Shown here: piece after piece, positions 1 to 6,909 of the stretch | How positions within the stretch are numbered: position 1 is the stretch's first letter | How the letters are laid out: the number at the start of each line of letters is the position of its first letter | Origin: an uncultured Sulfolobales archaeon | GTDB taxonomy: Archaea; Thermoproteota; Thermoprotei_A; Sulfolobales; Desulfurococcaceae | Length of the DNA: 64,000 nucleotides | Direction: 5' to 3' | Assembly: GCA_938045475.1 (NCBI GenBank) | Contig: CALIML010000009.1 | Coordinates: forward strand, 1-64,000 | The notes under the pieces: generated by a model | Database searches by the model: none | The model's input: only the letters and a program-made list of their open reading frames with translations | Told to the model about the DNA's origin: nothing | Made by a program: the position numbers and the translations under genes

Positions 1-1
1 G

Positions 2-703
2 AGTGATGTAGAGGTGGAGAGTGCTTCAGGCATAGTTCCATATAGGTATAGAAAGAAGAACTACGTGAACACCGTTCAATGGGCTATAGGGCTTGAAGTA
101 GCTTTACTAGCCAGAGATGTTTGGAGGATCTACTTGACAACTGATCACCCGAATGGAGGTCCATTCATTGATTACCCCAAGGTGATTGCATGGCTTGTGA
201 GCAGGAAAGCGAGAGAGGACTTCATGAAGGAGCTCAGCCAAAGGGCTTTGAGAAAAACCTCTCTGCCAGCTATAGATAGGGAGCTATCCCTATATGACAT
301 AGCTGTAATTACTAGAGCTGCTCCCGCAAAGCTCTTGGGGATTGAAAAGACGAGGGGTCACTTAGGATTGGGGGCTGAAGCAGACATAGCGATCTACGAC
401 GTTGATCCAAGGAGCGTTGACTTAAGTGAGCAGTACGATAAAGTAGTTAAAGCCTTTAGGAGAGCTTTCATAACTATAAAGAGTGGAGAAATAGTTGTAA
501 GGGATGGAGAAATAGTTAAGACTACTTACGGGAGAACTATCTACGTGAAGCCTGAGCTACCAACAGATCTACTTAAGGATTTAGAGAAAGCTATCTCAGC
601 AAAGTTCAAGCAGTATTACTCCATATCACTCAACAACTTCATTGTAAGAGAACACGAGTTGAAGAAAGGCGTGGAAGTACCCTTAAAAACTCACTTGAGG
701 TGA
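2..703 (+). CDS. fwdA: Formylmethanofuran dehydrogenase subunit A, C-terminal part (5' end outside window)
   Basis: This is the amidohydrolase-type subunit that moves the formyl group between formate and methanofuran, the first or last step of the archaeal H4MPT C1 branch. The frame is open to the window edge, so the N-terminal metal-binding half is missing. About 234 residues remain. The family hallmarks VQWAIGLEVA and TTDHPNGGPF are present; the Asp of TTDHPN corresponds to the conserved catalytic aspartate. The C-terminal GLGAEADIAIYDVDP is the usual cyclic-amidohydrolase end. The stop codon overlaps the fwdC ribosome site, so the two genes are translationally coupled. Identity is confident. 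Confidence 0.93.
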   Translation, partial: SDVEVESASGIVPYRYRKKNYVNTVQWAIGLEVALLARDVWRIYLTTDHPNGGPFIDYPKVIAWLVSRKAREDFMKELSQRALRKTSLPAIDRELSLYDIAVITRAAPAKLLGIEKTRGHLGLGAEADIAIYDVDPRSVDLSEQYDKVVKAFRRAFITIKSGEIVVRDGEIVKTTYGRTIYVKPELPTDLLKDLEKAISAKFKQYYSISLNNFIVREHELKKGVEVPLKTHLR

Positions 704-1581
704 ATGGCTTGGTTAATGTAAATACTGCTTACGTAGTTAAGCTGAAATCTAAGCCTATGGCACCCATTGACTCGAGAAACATCTCTCCAGATAAGTTTGC
801 TGGAAGAAGCTTATCAGACATCAAGCTTCTAAAAGTCTTGGAGGGAGGTAGGGAGACTGTTTTAGAGGAATTATTTGATCTAGATGGCCCGACTACAACT
901 GTAAGAGAGTCTAGGGAAGTAGAGATAGTGATTACCGGCCCTGGGACAAATAAACTTAAGTACTTGGGCTACAGGATGAGCGGTGGCAGAATAGTTGTTA
1001 AAGGCGATGTAGGCCACTTAGCTGGATACCGAATGTCTGGAGGAAGCATCGTTATTGAAGGCGGGGCTGGAAGCTACCTTGGAGCAAAAATGAAGGGGGG
1101 AACTATAGAGGTTTTCGGAGATGTAGGCGACTTCGCTGGCGGAAAGCTGCAGGGAGAAAAGCCTGGTAAAGGAATGTCTGGAGGCGCAATAGTTATACAC
1201 GGTAATGCGGGCTCTCAAATAGGTGTTGGAATGAGCAAAGGAACGATAATTATTGAGGGAAGCGCTAAATTACTTGTGGGAGCATTCATGACTGGAGGCT
1301 CAATATTAGTTCAGGGAGACTGCAGTGGATTTGCTGGAGCTAGAATGACTGGAGGCAAGATAGTTGTTGGTGGAAGTATAGAAAGCGTTCTTCCAAGCTT
1401 TTACGTAGACTCAATAGTTCCTTCAGCTGGCGTAAAGGGGAGAACGATCAATAAGCAATTCATGGTGTTCGCTGGAGATGCATTAGTTAATGGAAGGGGC
1501 ATGCTATACATTGCATACGAAGATAATAAATTATTACTTGAGCAGTATAAGGAACTAGTGGAGGTGGCTTTAATTGAGTAG
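700..1581 (+). CDS. fwdC: Formylmethanofuran dehydrogenase subunit C
   Basis: FwdC is the beta-helical subunit of the formylmethanofuran dehydrogenase complex, homologous to the C-terminal GltB/GXGXG domain of glutamate synthase. The protein shows the expected ladder of G-x-x-M-S/T-G-G repeats from about residue 85 to 225 (GYRMSGG, GAKMKGG, GKGMSGG, GVGMSKG, GAFMTGG, GARMTGG). Its length (about 290 aa) fits the family. It can start at GTG 700, overlapping the fwdA stop, or at TTG 709, which stands 5 nt after a GAGGTGA site; the second is slightly better placed. It overlaps mch by 8 nt, giving one C1 operon. Confidence 0.93.
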   Translation: MNGLVNVNTAYVVKLKSKPMAPIDSRNISPDKFAGRSLSDIKLLKVLEGGRETVLEELFDLDGPTTTVRESREVEIVITGPGTNKLKYLGYRMSGGRIVVKGDVGHLAGYRMSGGSIVIEGGAGSYLGAKMKGGTIEVFGDVGDFAGGKLQGEKPGKGMSGGAIVIHGNAGSQIGVGMSKGTIIIEGSAKLLVGAFMTGGSILVQGDCSGFAGARMTGGKIVVGGSIESVLPSFYVDSIVPSAGVKGRTINKQFMVFAGDALVNGRGMLYIAYEDNKLLLEQYKELVEVALIE

Positions 1582-2530
1582 ATCCATGAATAAAATGGCC
1601 GTGAATTTAATCATGAGGGCCATCGAGTTAAGGAGGGAGTTGAGGGTAGGCTTAACTAAAGTAGGCGGAGCTACAGTAATTGACATGGGTTTAAAGTCCC
1701 CCGGAGGTTTTGAAGCAGGGCTATGGCTCTCTAAAATATGCATGGGTGGTTTAGGGCAAGCGTCGTTGACGAGCTTCCATATTGGCGACACAATTATTCC
1801 AGCAGTTGCTGTACACACAGATCATCCGTTGGAGGCATGTATGGCTTCACAGTACGCTGGGTGGAGAATTAAAGTTGGAGACTATTTCGCTATGGGAAGC
1901 GGACCCGCTAGAGCCTTAGCTAAAAAGCCTAAGGGACTTTACGATGAAATAGCTTACTCAGAGGAGTCAGATGAAGCTGTAATAGCTCTTGAAGCAGATA
2001 AATACCCCAGTGAAGAAGTGATAAAGTACATTAGTGATTCAACGAACGTTAGCCCAGAGAACTTGTACGTAGTTGTAGCTCCAACTAATAGCGTTGCTGG
2101 ATCAGTGCAAGTGAGCGCTCGAATAGTTGAGACAGGGATACATAAGTTTCACTCAATAGGATTCGACATTAAGGCCGTAAGGTATGGCTTCGGAATAGCT
2201 CCTGTAGCTCCACTGCACCCCAACTCATTAGTAATGATGGGGAGGACTAATGACATGCTTCTATATGGCGGATCGACTTTTTACATAGTTGACTACCCTG
2301 ATGAATCGAAGTTGAAGGAATTCGTTGAGCAATCGCCCAGCATTGCGTCAAAGGATTACGGGAGATCTCTAGCTGAGGTAGTTATGGAAGTAGGAGTAGA
2401 GTTTCTCTATAAACTTGATCCAAAGGTGTTTGCTCCAGCTGTTGTAGAAGTAAATAGCGTTAAGAGTGGTTTAACGTATAGAGCGGGCTGCGTAAACTAC
2501 GAGGCCTTAAAGAGATCTATTGGTTTGTAA
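1574..2530 (+). CDS. mch: Methenyltetrahydromethanopterin cyclohydrolase
   Basis: Mch interconverts 5,10-methenyl-H4MPT and N5-formyl-H4MPT in the cytoplasm. The 318-residue length and the family signature FAMGSGPARALAKKP (about residues 104-118) followed by YDEIAYS identify it. The start is TTG 1574, inside the last codons of fwdC, with a GGAGGTGG ribosome site about 8 nt upstream; an ATG four codons later (1586) is possible. Because it follows fwdA-fwdC directly, formyl transfer and cyclisation genes are co-transcribed. Ftr, Mtd/Mer and other Fwd subunits are not in the window, so the direction of carbon flow cannot be read here. Confidence 0.95.
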   Translation: MSRSMNKMAVNLIMRAIELRRELRVGLTKVGGATVIDMGLKSPGGFEAGLWLSKICMGGLGQASLTSFHIGDTIIPAVAVHTDHPLEACMASQYAGWRIKVGDYFAMGSGPARALAKKPKGLYDEIAYSEESDEAVIALEADKYPSEEVIKYISDSTNVSPENLYVVVAPTNSVAGSVQVSARIVETGIHKFHSIGFDIKAVRYGFGIAPVAPLHPNSLVMMGRTNDMLLYGGSTFYIVDYPDESKLKEFVEQSPSIASKDYGRSLAEVVMEVGVEFLYKLDPKVFAPAVVEVNSVKSGLTYRAGCVNYEALKRSIGL

Positions 2531-2535
2531 GACCA

Positions 2536-3429
2536 CTATTTTTTCAACTTGTCAACAACGTACTTTACTACTTCCACAGCTATGTCTCTCTCTGCAACGC
2601 TTTGTAAGCCGCTCCACCCAGGCTGGCTGTTTACTTCAAGAACGTACGGGGATCCTCTTACTACAACTATGTCTACACCCGCTACTTCACATTCAAGTAC
2701 TTTTGCAGCCTTTAGAGCTAATTCCTCTATAACTGGGTCGAGTTTGTCTATTCTTTTAGGCACAGCTCCTTGAGCTACGTTAGTCTTCCAGGAATCTAAG
2801 GGAGCAATGCGGTGCATTGCTGCTAGGACTCTATCGCCTAAGATGAATGCCCTTATGTCCATTCCTCTATGAGGCAGAAACTCCTGTAGGTAGAGTACGT
2901 GTCTTGCGAAAGCCATTGATCTAAGCACTTCCCACAGCACGTCCCTATCCCTAACTCTAGTGCTTCCATGACCTCTTGATCCAAAGACGGGCTTCACTAC
3001 AACATCTGAGCTCTTCAATAGATCTAGTCCCTTAAGGGCTAGGCTTGAGCGCTCAGTAACAATAGTTCTCGGCACTGGCACTCCATGCATCTTCAGTATG
3101 TAGAGGGATCGGAATTTATCAGTGCACTTCTCTATGGCTGAGGGCCTATTGATTACTTCTACTCCGCTCTCATGCAGGGCGTACAGTAAGTCAAGCCTAA
3201 ATATAGCTTGATCTAGGCTTGATCTGCCTAAAGGTCTAACTATGATTGCTGGAACTTCCTTAATTAAGTCAACGCCTTTTGCAAATAGCTTAACGCCCTC
3301 TTCGTTAATGAAGGCCGCTATATCGCTGAAACCGAATGGCAGAGGCGTGTGGCCTAAAGCCTTGATTGCTTCAATAAGCCTTGTAGAAGCCCAACCCTGC
3401 TGATTTCTAGTCAATACACCGATCATCAT
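2536..3429 (-). CDS. mptN: RimK-like ATP-grasp ligase, probably H4MPT:alpha-L-glutamate ligase (MptN)
   Basis: This is an ATP-grasp amino-acid ligase of the RimK family (297 aa). Visible features are an N-terminal pre-ATP-grasp segment, the ATP-binding strand VVKPVFGSRGHG (about residues 146-157), the YLQEFLP segment and the C-terminal metal site VLEVNSQPGWSGLQ. Family members glutamylate coenzyme F420 (CofF), H4MPT (MptN), ribosomal S6 (RimK) or LysW (LysX). MptN is preferred because the gene is convergent with mch, 5 nt from its stop, and the organism clearly uses H4MPT. That assignment is inference from context; the ligase class itself is secure. Confidence 0.72.
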   Translation of the reverse strand: MMIGVLTRNQQGWASTRLIEAIKALGHTPLPFGFSDIAAFINEEGVKLFAKGVDLIKEVPAIIVRPLGRSSLDQAIFRLDLLYALHESGVEVINRPSAIEKCTDKFRSLYILKMHGVPVPRTIVTERSSLALKGLDLLKSSDVVVKPVFGSRGHGSTRVRDRDVLWEVLRSMAFARHVLYLQEFLPHRGMDIRAFILGDRVLAAMHRIAPLDSWKTNVAQGAVPKRIDKLDPVIEELALKAAKVLECEVAGVDIVVVRGSPYVLEVNSQPGWSGLQSVAERDIAVEVVKYVVDKLKK

Positions 3430-3546
3430 GTTTGCCCAGTGCCTCCAACCTTCACTTAAAGCAATGAGTTAAGAGCTAATAACGTTATCTGACCCTCCTC
3501 CACCTTAAAGAAGTAAGGCTCTCCTCCAGAGAGATCTGGGTTTGAA

Positions 3547-3622
3547 TGCGGCGGCCGGGATTTGAACCCGGGATCTCCGGCTTGGAGGGCCGGCGTCCTA
3601 GTCCAGGCTAGACGACCGCCGC
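3547..3622 (-). tRNA. tRNA-Gly(TCC)
   Basis: A 76-nt cloverleaf with acceptor GCGGCGG/CCGCCGC, discriminator A, and a T arm CCGGG-TTCAAAT-CCCGG. The anticodon stem CCGGC/GCCGG encloses the loop CCTCCAA, giving anticodon TCC. Position 33 is C rather than the near-universal U. No intron is seen and CCA is not encoded. A TATA-like GTTAAAAC on this strand at 3650-3657 lies about 30 nt upstream of the 5' end. Confidence 0.93.
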
Positions 3623-3647
3623 ACTTAACATATTCTTAGTACACTAG

Positions 3648-3669
3648 GGGTTTTAACTGTATAAAACCC
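3648..3669. promoter_or_regulatory. Divergent TATA promoter for tRNA-Gly and the C/D sRNA
   Basis: A 7-bp inverted repeat, GGGTTTT (3648-3654) and AAAACCC (3663-3669), holds a TATA element on each strand: TGTATAAAA on plus (3658-3666) and GTTAAAAC on minus (3650-3657). The plus element is about 25 nt before the sRNA's presumed 5' end and the minus element about 28-35 nt before tRNA-Gly. Both spacings fit archaeal TBP promoters. Confidence 0.55.
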
Positions 3670-3687
3670 TGTGTTCGAATAGTACCC

Positions 3688-3752
3688 CTCAGTGATGAGA
3701 AGAGGGTCTCTCGAGTTGCTTAAACAATGAAGACCGCTGGAAAAACTGAACT
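3688..3752 (+). ncRNA. Probable C/D box guide sRNA
   Basis: The order and spacing match an archaeal C/D sRNA. Box C GTGATGA is at 3692-3698, then a 13-nt spacer to a weak D' (CGAG, 3712-3715), an 11-nt gap, C' ATGAAGA at 3727-3733, a 12-nt spacer, and box D CTGA at 3746-3749. Archaeal guides have about 12-nt spacers, as here. A plus-strand TATA element sits about 25 nt upstream. The D guide is ccgctggaaaaa; by the rule of five nucleotides it would direct 2'-O-methylation of a complementary rRNA or tRNA site that I cannot identify. D' is degenerate, which is common. Confidence 0.6.
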
Positions 3753-3756
3753 AACT

Positions 3757-3770
3757 ATAGCTATTTAAAC
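3757..3770 (+). promoter_or_regulatory. TATA promoter of tRNA-Phe
   Basis: The sequence ATAGCTATTTAAAC has a TATA-like core CTATTTAAA about 26-35 nt upstream of the tRNA-Phe 5' end at 3796. It lies just after box D of the sRNA, so the two RNA genes appear to have separate promoters. Confidence 0.5.
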
Positions 3771-3795
3771 CACTTCAAGGACTATAGTAGTGGCT

Positions 3796-3890
3796 GCCGC
3801 CGTAGCTCAGCTGGGAGAGCGCCCGAGGAGCATCTGGCTCCGGCGAAGCTGAAGACCGGGTGGTCGGGGGTTCAAGTCCCCCCGGCGGCA
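3796..3890 (+). tRNA. tRNA-Phe(GAA) with 22-nt non-canonical intron
   Basis: The acceptor GCCGCCG/CGGCGGC, discriminator A, T arm GGGGG-TTCAAGT-CCCCC and anticodon loop CTGAAGA (GAA at 3851-3853) identify tRNA-Phe. The 5' strand of the anticodon stem is interrupted: CCCG (3822-3825), then 22 nt, then the last stem base G (3848). Removing 3826-3847 restores a standard 73-nt tRNA with stem CCCGG/CCGGG. The intron lies between positions 30 and 31 rather than 37/38. A BHB fold is present: helix CGCC/GGCG flanked by bulges cga and aag, with inner hairpin GGAGC/GCTCC. Confidence 0.93.
3826..3847 (+). other. tRNA-Phe intron at position 30/31 (BHB)
   Basis: The 22-nt intron runs from the third base of bulge 1 (cg|a) to the second base of bulge 2 (aa|g). 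Those are the positions archaeal splicing endonuclease cuts. The inner stem GGAGC/GCTCC closes a 5-nt loop ATCTG. Confidence 0.85.
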
Positions 3891-4025
3891 CTCGTCGCTA
3901 TTATAACTATGGGCTACGCTCAATGCCGGCGATTAGAGTCTTCGTAAAAACATTAATAGTTCTTTAGGTTAAAATGAGCTGATAGCTGCGAATATTTAGC
4001 TAGGGTTAGGAGCTGTCGCTTAGCC

Positions 4026-4592
4026 ATGGAGGCAGTGTTTATTCCATTAACAAGGTACTTAGTTGACGACTTTATTGATGAATGGGCTAAGTTAGTGAAC
4101 GATAGCTATTCAAGGGCTGGAGTTGGCGTTCACATACTCATATGGCCTAGGACTGAGAGCCCTCCAATAAAGTGCTTTAACTTCAATAGAGTTCAGTATC
4201 ACAGTACCTGCATACTATCATGGCTTTATGAATCACTTGCAAGTAAAGTAAGCACATACTATTTCATTGGGATTGGCTACATAGATGCATATGTAGAGCG
4301 CTTAAACTTCGTCTTTGGAGAAGCAGCTCCAGGCATGAGGGTTGCCGCAGTCTATACTAAGAGGCTTCTACCGCAATTCTACGGCCGCGGGCCCAACTAC
4401 AACTTATACTATGAGAGAGTGGCTAAGGAAATAGTACACGAGCTCGGCCACTTACTTAACTTAAGCCACTGCGTGAATAGGGCGTGCGTCATGAGTTTCA
4501 GCAATAGCGTTAATGAAGTGGATTTAAAGAGCAGGTTCCTATGCGACAAATGCAGCAGATCTCTAGTGAGCTATATGTCTAAGACGAAATAA
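4026..4592 (+). CDS. amzA: Archaemetzincin-like zinc metalloprotease
   Basis: The 188-aa protein carries the archaemetzincin core near its C-terminus: HELGHLLNLSHC (residues 138-149), then C-x4-C and CDKC, which bind a second zinc. The usual metzincin pattern is HExxHxxGxxH; here the glycine is Asn145. That glycine normally lets the chain turn so the third His can reach zinc, so activity or geometry may be altered, though all zinc ligands and Glu139 remain. No signal peptide is seen, so it is probably cytoplasmic. The substrate is unknown. It runs convergently into the archease gene with a 22-nt overlap. Confidence 0.85.
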   Translation: MEAVFIPLTRYLVDDFIDEWAKLVNDSYSRAGVGVHILIWPRTESPPIKCFNFNRVQYHSTCILSWLYESLASKVSTYYFIGIGYIDAYVERLNFVFGEAAPGMRVAAVYTKRLLPQFYGRGPNYNLYYERVAKEIVHELGHLLNLSHCVNRACVMSFSNSVNEVDLKSRFLCDKCSRSLVSYMSKTK

Positions 4593-5068
4593 GCCCTCCA
4601 CGTTCTTTCACTAAACAGTATCTTCATTAAGTGGTAAGTGACTGCTTTAACTTCAATCCTCGGGATATGCTTGTCCAAGTCAAATTCCTCTCCGCTACAA
4701 AAGCCCGCGAGCTCATACTCAACTCCATCAGTAGCTCTGCGGACTTCGAGTTTTTCAGCAACTACTTCTCTGCACATGATGTTCTCAGAGTAGTAAAGTA
4801 TAAGTAATTCTTCAAGCCACTTATACAAAAGGCTCTCAAAGTCGAATCCAAGGGCTTTAATAACTTTCTTAACTCTTCCATTAATCCTACTAGTGTCAGT
4901 CATAGTTTCAAAAAGCGCTAGACCAGCATTACTGAATAATTCAAGTAGATCGCTGCCGTATGCCGCTATGTATACATCGGCTGTGTGCTCTAAGTACTCA
5001 AACTTGCGTCGTGCTTCATTCGCAGATGCTCCGCACGTAGATGGAGCACCGTGCTCCAGCTCATTCAC
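4571..5068 (-). CDS. Archease (RtcB cofactor)
   Basis: Archease activates the RNA ligase RtcB, which joins tRNA exons after intron removal; this fits a genome with intron-bearing tRNAs, two of them in this window. The family opening FEYLEHTADVYIAAYG and the C-terminal IEVKAVTYHLMKI are present. The start is uncertain. An ATG at 5131 would add 21 residues absent from the family, while GTG 5068 has a GGTGGAG ribosome site just upstream; even from there about 20 extra residues precede the conserved core. RtcB itself is not in the window. Confidence 0.9.
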   Translation of the reverse strand: MNELEHGAPSTCGASANEARRKFEYLEHTADVYIAAYGSDLLELFSNAGLALFETMTDTSRINGRVKKVIKALGFDFESLLYKWLEELLILYYSENIMCREVVAEKLEVRRATDGVEYELAGFCSGEEFDLDKHIPRIEVKAVTYHLMKILFSERTWRAYFVLDI

Positions 5069-5149
5069 CTCTCCACCATAATGTTTTTGCTGCAGCCCAC
5101 TGCACTTGGAGTACAATGAATGCCTGGTCATTTAGGTGCTTCAACGTAT

Positions 5150-5614
5150 TTATACATATGAGGAAACTAAGAGCCTTGCCTGCTCAGGCTCATACCTCCA
5201 GTTGCGCGGGAGCTTTCCTACGCGGGTATAGTACTTCGCTAACCTATGTATTTTAGATTCTATTTCCTGAAGCCCCTTCTTCGCCTTTAGATCCTTTGGA
5301 TGCTCCTCAAGGTGCTTCCTTAAGTTTACTGCACGCTTCATTAATTGCAGCAGGTCCTCTGGTACAGGTAGATTTAAACCGTGTTCGCTGAGTATCTTCG
5401 AGATCTTCTTGCCCGTCACCTGCTTTACTAAAGGCACGCCAAACTGGTCTCTTAACACTACTCCCACCATTGATGGCATGTAGCCTTTTCTAGTTAATTC
5501 CACTACAAGTAGCTCTACATCCTCTGGACTCAGCACTCCGCGAAGCCACTTTGGAGGCGAAGCTCTTACGGGCCTCGTTGAATGGGACTCTCCGCGATCC
5601 CTCTTCTTATTCAT
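5150..5614 (-). CDS. rps15: Ribosomal protein uS15 (S13e/S15p type)
   Basis: This 154-residue protein is the archaeal form of uS15, a small-subunit protein that binds 16S rRNA early in assembly. It has the archaeal/eukaryotic N-terminal extension ending in [15 protein letters not shown], then the helical S15 core with [18 protein letters not shown] and the C-terminal [18 protein letters not shown]. Length is typical. It lies between archease (downstream) and the NTP pyrophosphatase (upstream) on the same strand. Confidence 0.96.
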   Translation of the reverse strand: MNKKRDRGESHSTRPVRASPPKWLRGVLSPEDVELLVVELTRKGYMPSMVGVVLRDQFGVPLVKQVTGKKISKILSEHGLNLPVPEDLLQLMKRAVNLRKHLEEHPKDLKAKKGLQEIESKIHRLAKYYTRVGKLPRNWRYEPEQARLLVSSYV

Positions 5615-5660
5615 TACTACCCCTCAATTACGTACAATTGCCTTAACTACATACGACTTT

Positions 5661-6233
5661 TTAAACTTTTAATAGGTTGAGCAAGCTTTCCAGAGCTTTA
5701 GATACAGCTTTAGCTCTGTGGCTGATGGAGTTCTTTTCATCAATGCTCATTTCAGCAAAAGTCCTAGTAGATCCATGTGGGATGAATATTGGATCGAAGC
5801 CAAATCCTCCCTCTCCTCGGGGTTCTTTAGATATCGATCCATTTACTCTGGCAGCCTCAGCTATTATTAATCCATTGTATACTATCGCTACAGCTGATTC
5901 AAAGTATGCTTCCCTATCCTCTACTCCCTCCATCAGCTTTAGGACTCCCCTCACTCCCAAAGTTCTATATATATAGCTTGAGTAAGGCCCTGGGAAGCCG
6001 TTTAATGCCCTTATGAATAACCCAGCGTCTTCCGTTAATACAGGCATTCCGCCGCTTGACACATAGTAATTTATTGCTGAGTACATAGCTATTTCCCTTA
6101 AGCTATTGCTTTGCACTTCAAGCTTAGGCGCACTAGTTGCCTCTAACTCTACTCCATACTTTACTGCAATTCTAGCCATCTCCTCCACTTTACCCTTATT
6201 TGATGTAAGTAAGTGGAGCCTTACTCTATGCAT
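5661..6233 (-). CDS. rdgB: XTP/dITP diphosphatase (RdgB/Ham1)
   Basis: This enzyme hydrolyses deaminated purine nucleotides (XTP, dITP, ITP) to monophosphates and keeps them out of nucleic acids. Diagnostic segments are LLTSNKGKVEEM near the N-terminus, PVLTEDAGLFIRALNGFPGP (metal and base recognition) and GFGFDPIFIPHG with FAEMSIDEKNSISHR at the C-terminus. The start chosen is the ATG at 6233, whose ATGCATAG overlaps the bud32 stop; an in-frame start at 6275 would add 14 residues inside bud32. The bud32-rdgB overlap suggests one transcript with the KEOPS genes, a common archaeal arrangement. Confidence 0.94.
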   Translation of the reverse strand: MHRVRLHLLTSNKGKVEEMARIAVKYGVELEATSAPKLEVQSNSLREIAMYSAINYYVSSGGMPVLTEDAGLFIRALNGFPGPYSSYIYRTLGVRGVLKLMEGVEDREAYFESAVAIVYNGLIIAEAARVNGSISKEPRGEGGFGFDPIFIPHGSTRTFAEMSIDEKNSISHRAKAVSKALESLLNLLKV

Positions 6234-6909
6234 ACCTATCCTTGGAGACCCTTCTCCTAAGCCTTTCTTCAACATACCTACCTCTTAACCTTACATCCCT
6301 CACTTTATCTTTAAGCTTCTCTACAAAGTTTGCGGAAGCATTTATTGAATACCCCTTCCAGAAGCCATCCATGAATGCATTCTTTAGCTCTGAATACAGT
6401 AATTCAACGCTACGATCCAGTAAGTGTACGTCTATAGCGTACTCCTCTACATCCCTGCTATAACCGGAGAGCCCGAAGTCTATTATGTAGACCTCGTCTT
6501 TAGAGCTCATTAATGTATTGGCTAAAGTCAAGTCCCCGTGGTAAATGGAGTTCGCATGCATTATACTTGTTTGACGCCCAATATCTAGAGCTATTTCAGC
6601 TACTCTACCTACAGGCATTTCACTGAGGCATTCAGACAGCCTGCATCCATCTATGTACTCCATAACTATTAGGCCAGCATCAGGATCTACGTAAAGCACG
6701 CTTGGCGCTCTCACCCCAAGGGATCTTAAGTGAGCCATTACTCTTGCCTCAATAAAAGTTCTTTTATACTTAAACACTCTATCGTATTCCGGGTGTCTGT
6801 AGGGCTTAGATATCCTTAACTTCACTACTGCCGGAATGCCTAAGAACACCGTTCTATAGATCTTTGCTTCAGCTCCCTGAGTTAGCTCAACTAATCCTCC
6901 GGAAGCCAA
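6226..6909 (-). CDS. bud32: KEOPS complex kinase/ATPase Bud32
   Basis: Bud32 is the small RIO-like kinase of the KEOPS complex, which makes N6-threonylcarbamoyladenosine at A37 of ANN-decoding tRNAs. The 227-aa protein has the N-terminal GAEAKIYR loop, the lysine strand AVVKLRISKPYRHPEYD, the catalytic HGDLTLANTL and the metal-binding IIDFGLSGYS, with an Arg-rich tail ending RRRVSKDRYA. It overlaps the end of kae1 by 19 nt, so the two subunits are separate here, not fused as in some euryarchaea, but still translationally coupled. Confidence 0.96.
   Translation of the reverse strand: MASGGLVELTQGAEAKIYRTVFLGIPAVVKLRISKPYRHPEYDRVFKYKRTFIEARVMAHLRSLGVRAPSVLYVDPDAGLIVMEYIDGCRLSECLSEMPVGRVAEIALDIGRQTSIMHANSIYHGDLTLANTLMSSKDEVYIIDFGLSGYSRDVEEYAIDVHLLDRSVELLYSELKNAFMDGFWKGYSINASANFVEKLKDKVRDVRLRGRYVEERLRRRVSKDRYA

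Noticed and set aside
5041-5256. 71-residue plus-strand frame over archease and uS15
   Set aside because: It is antisense to two confident genes and has no family features.
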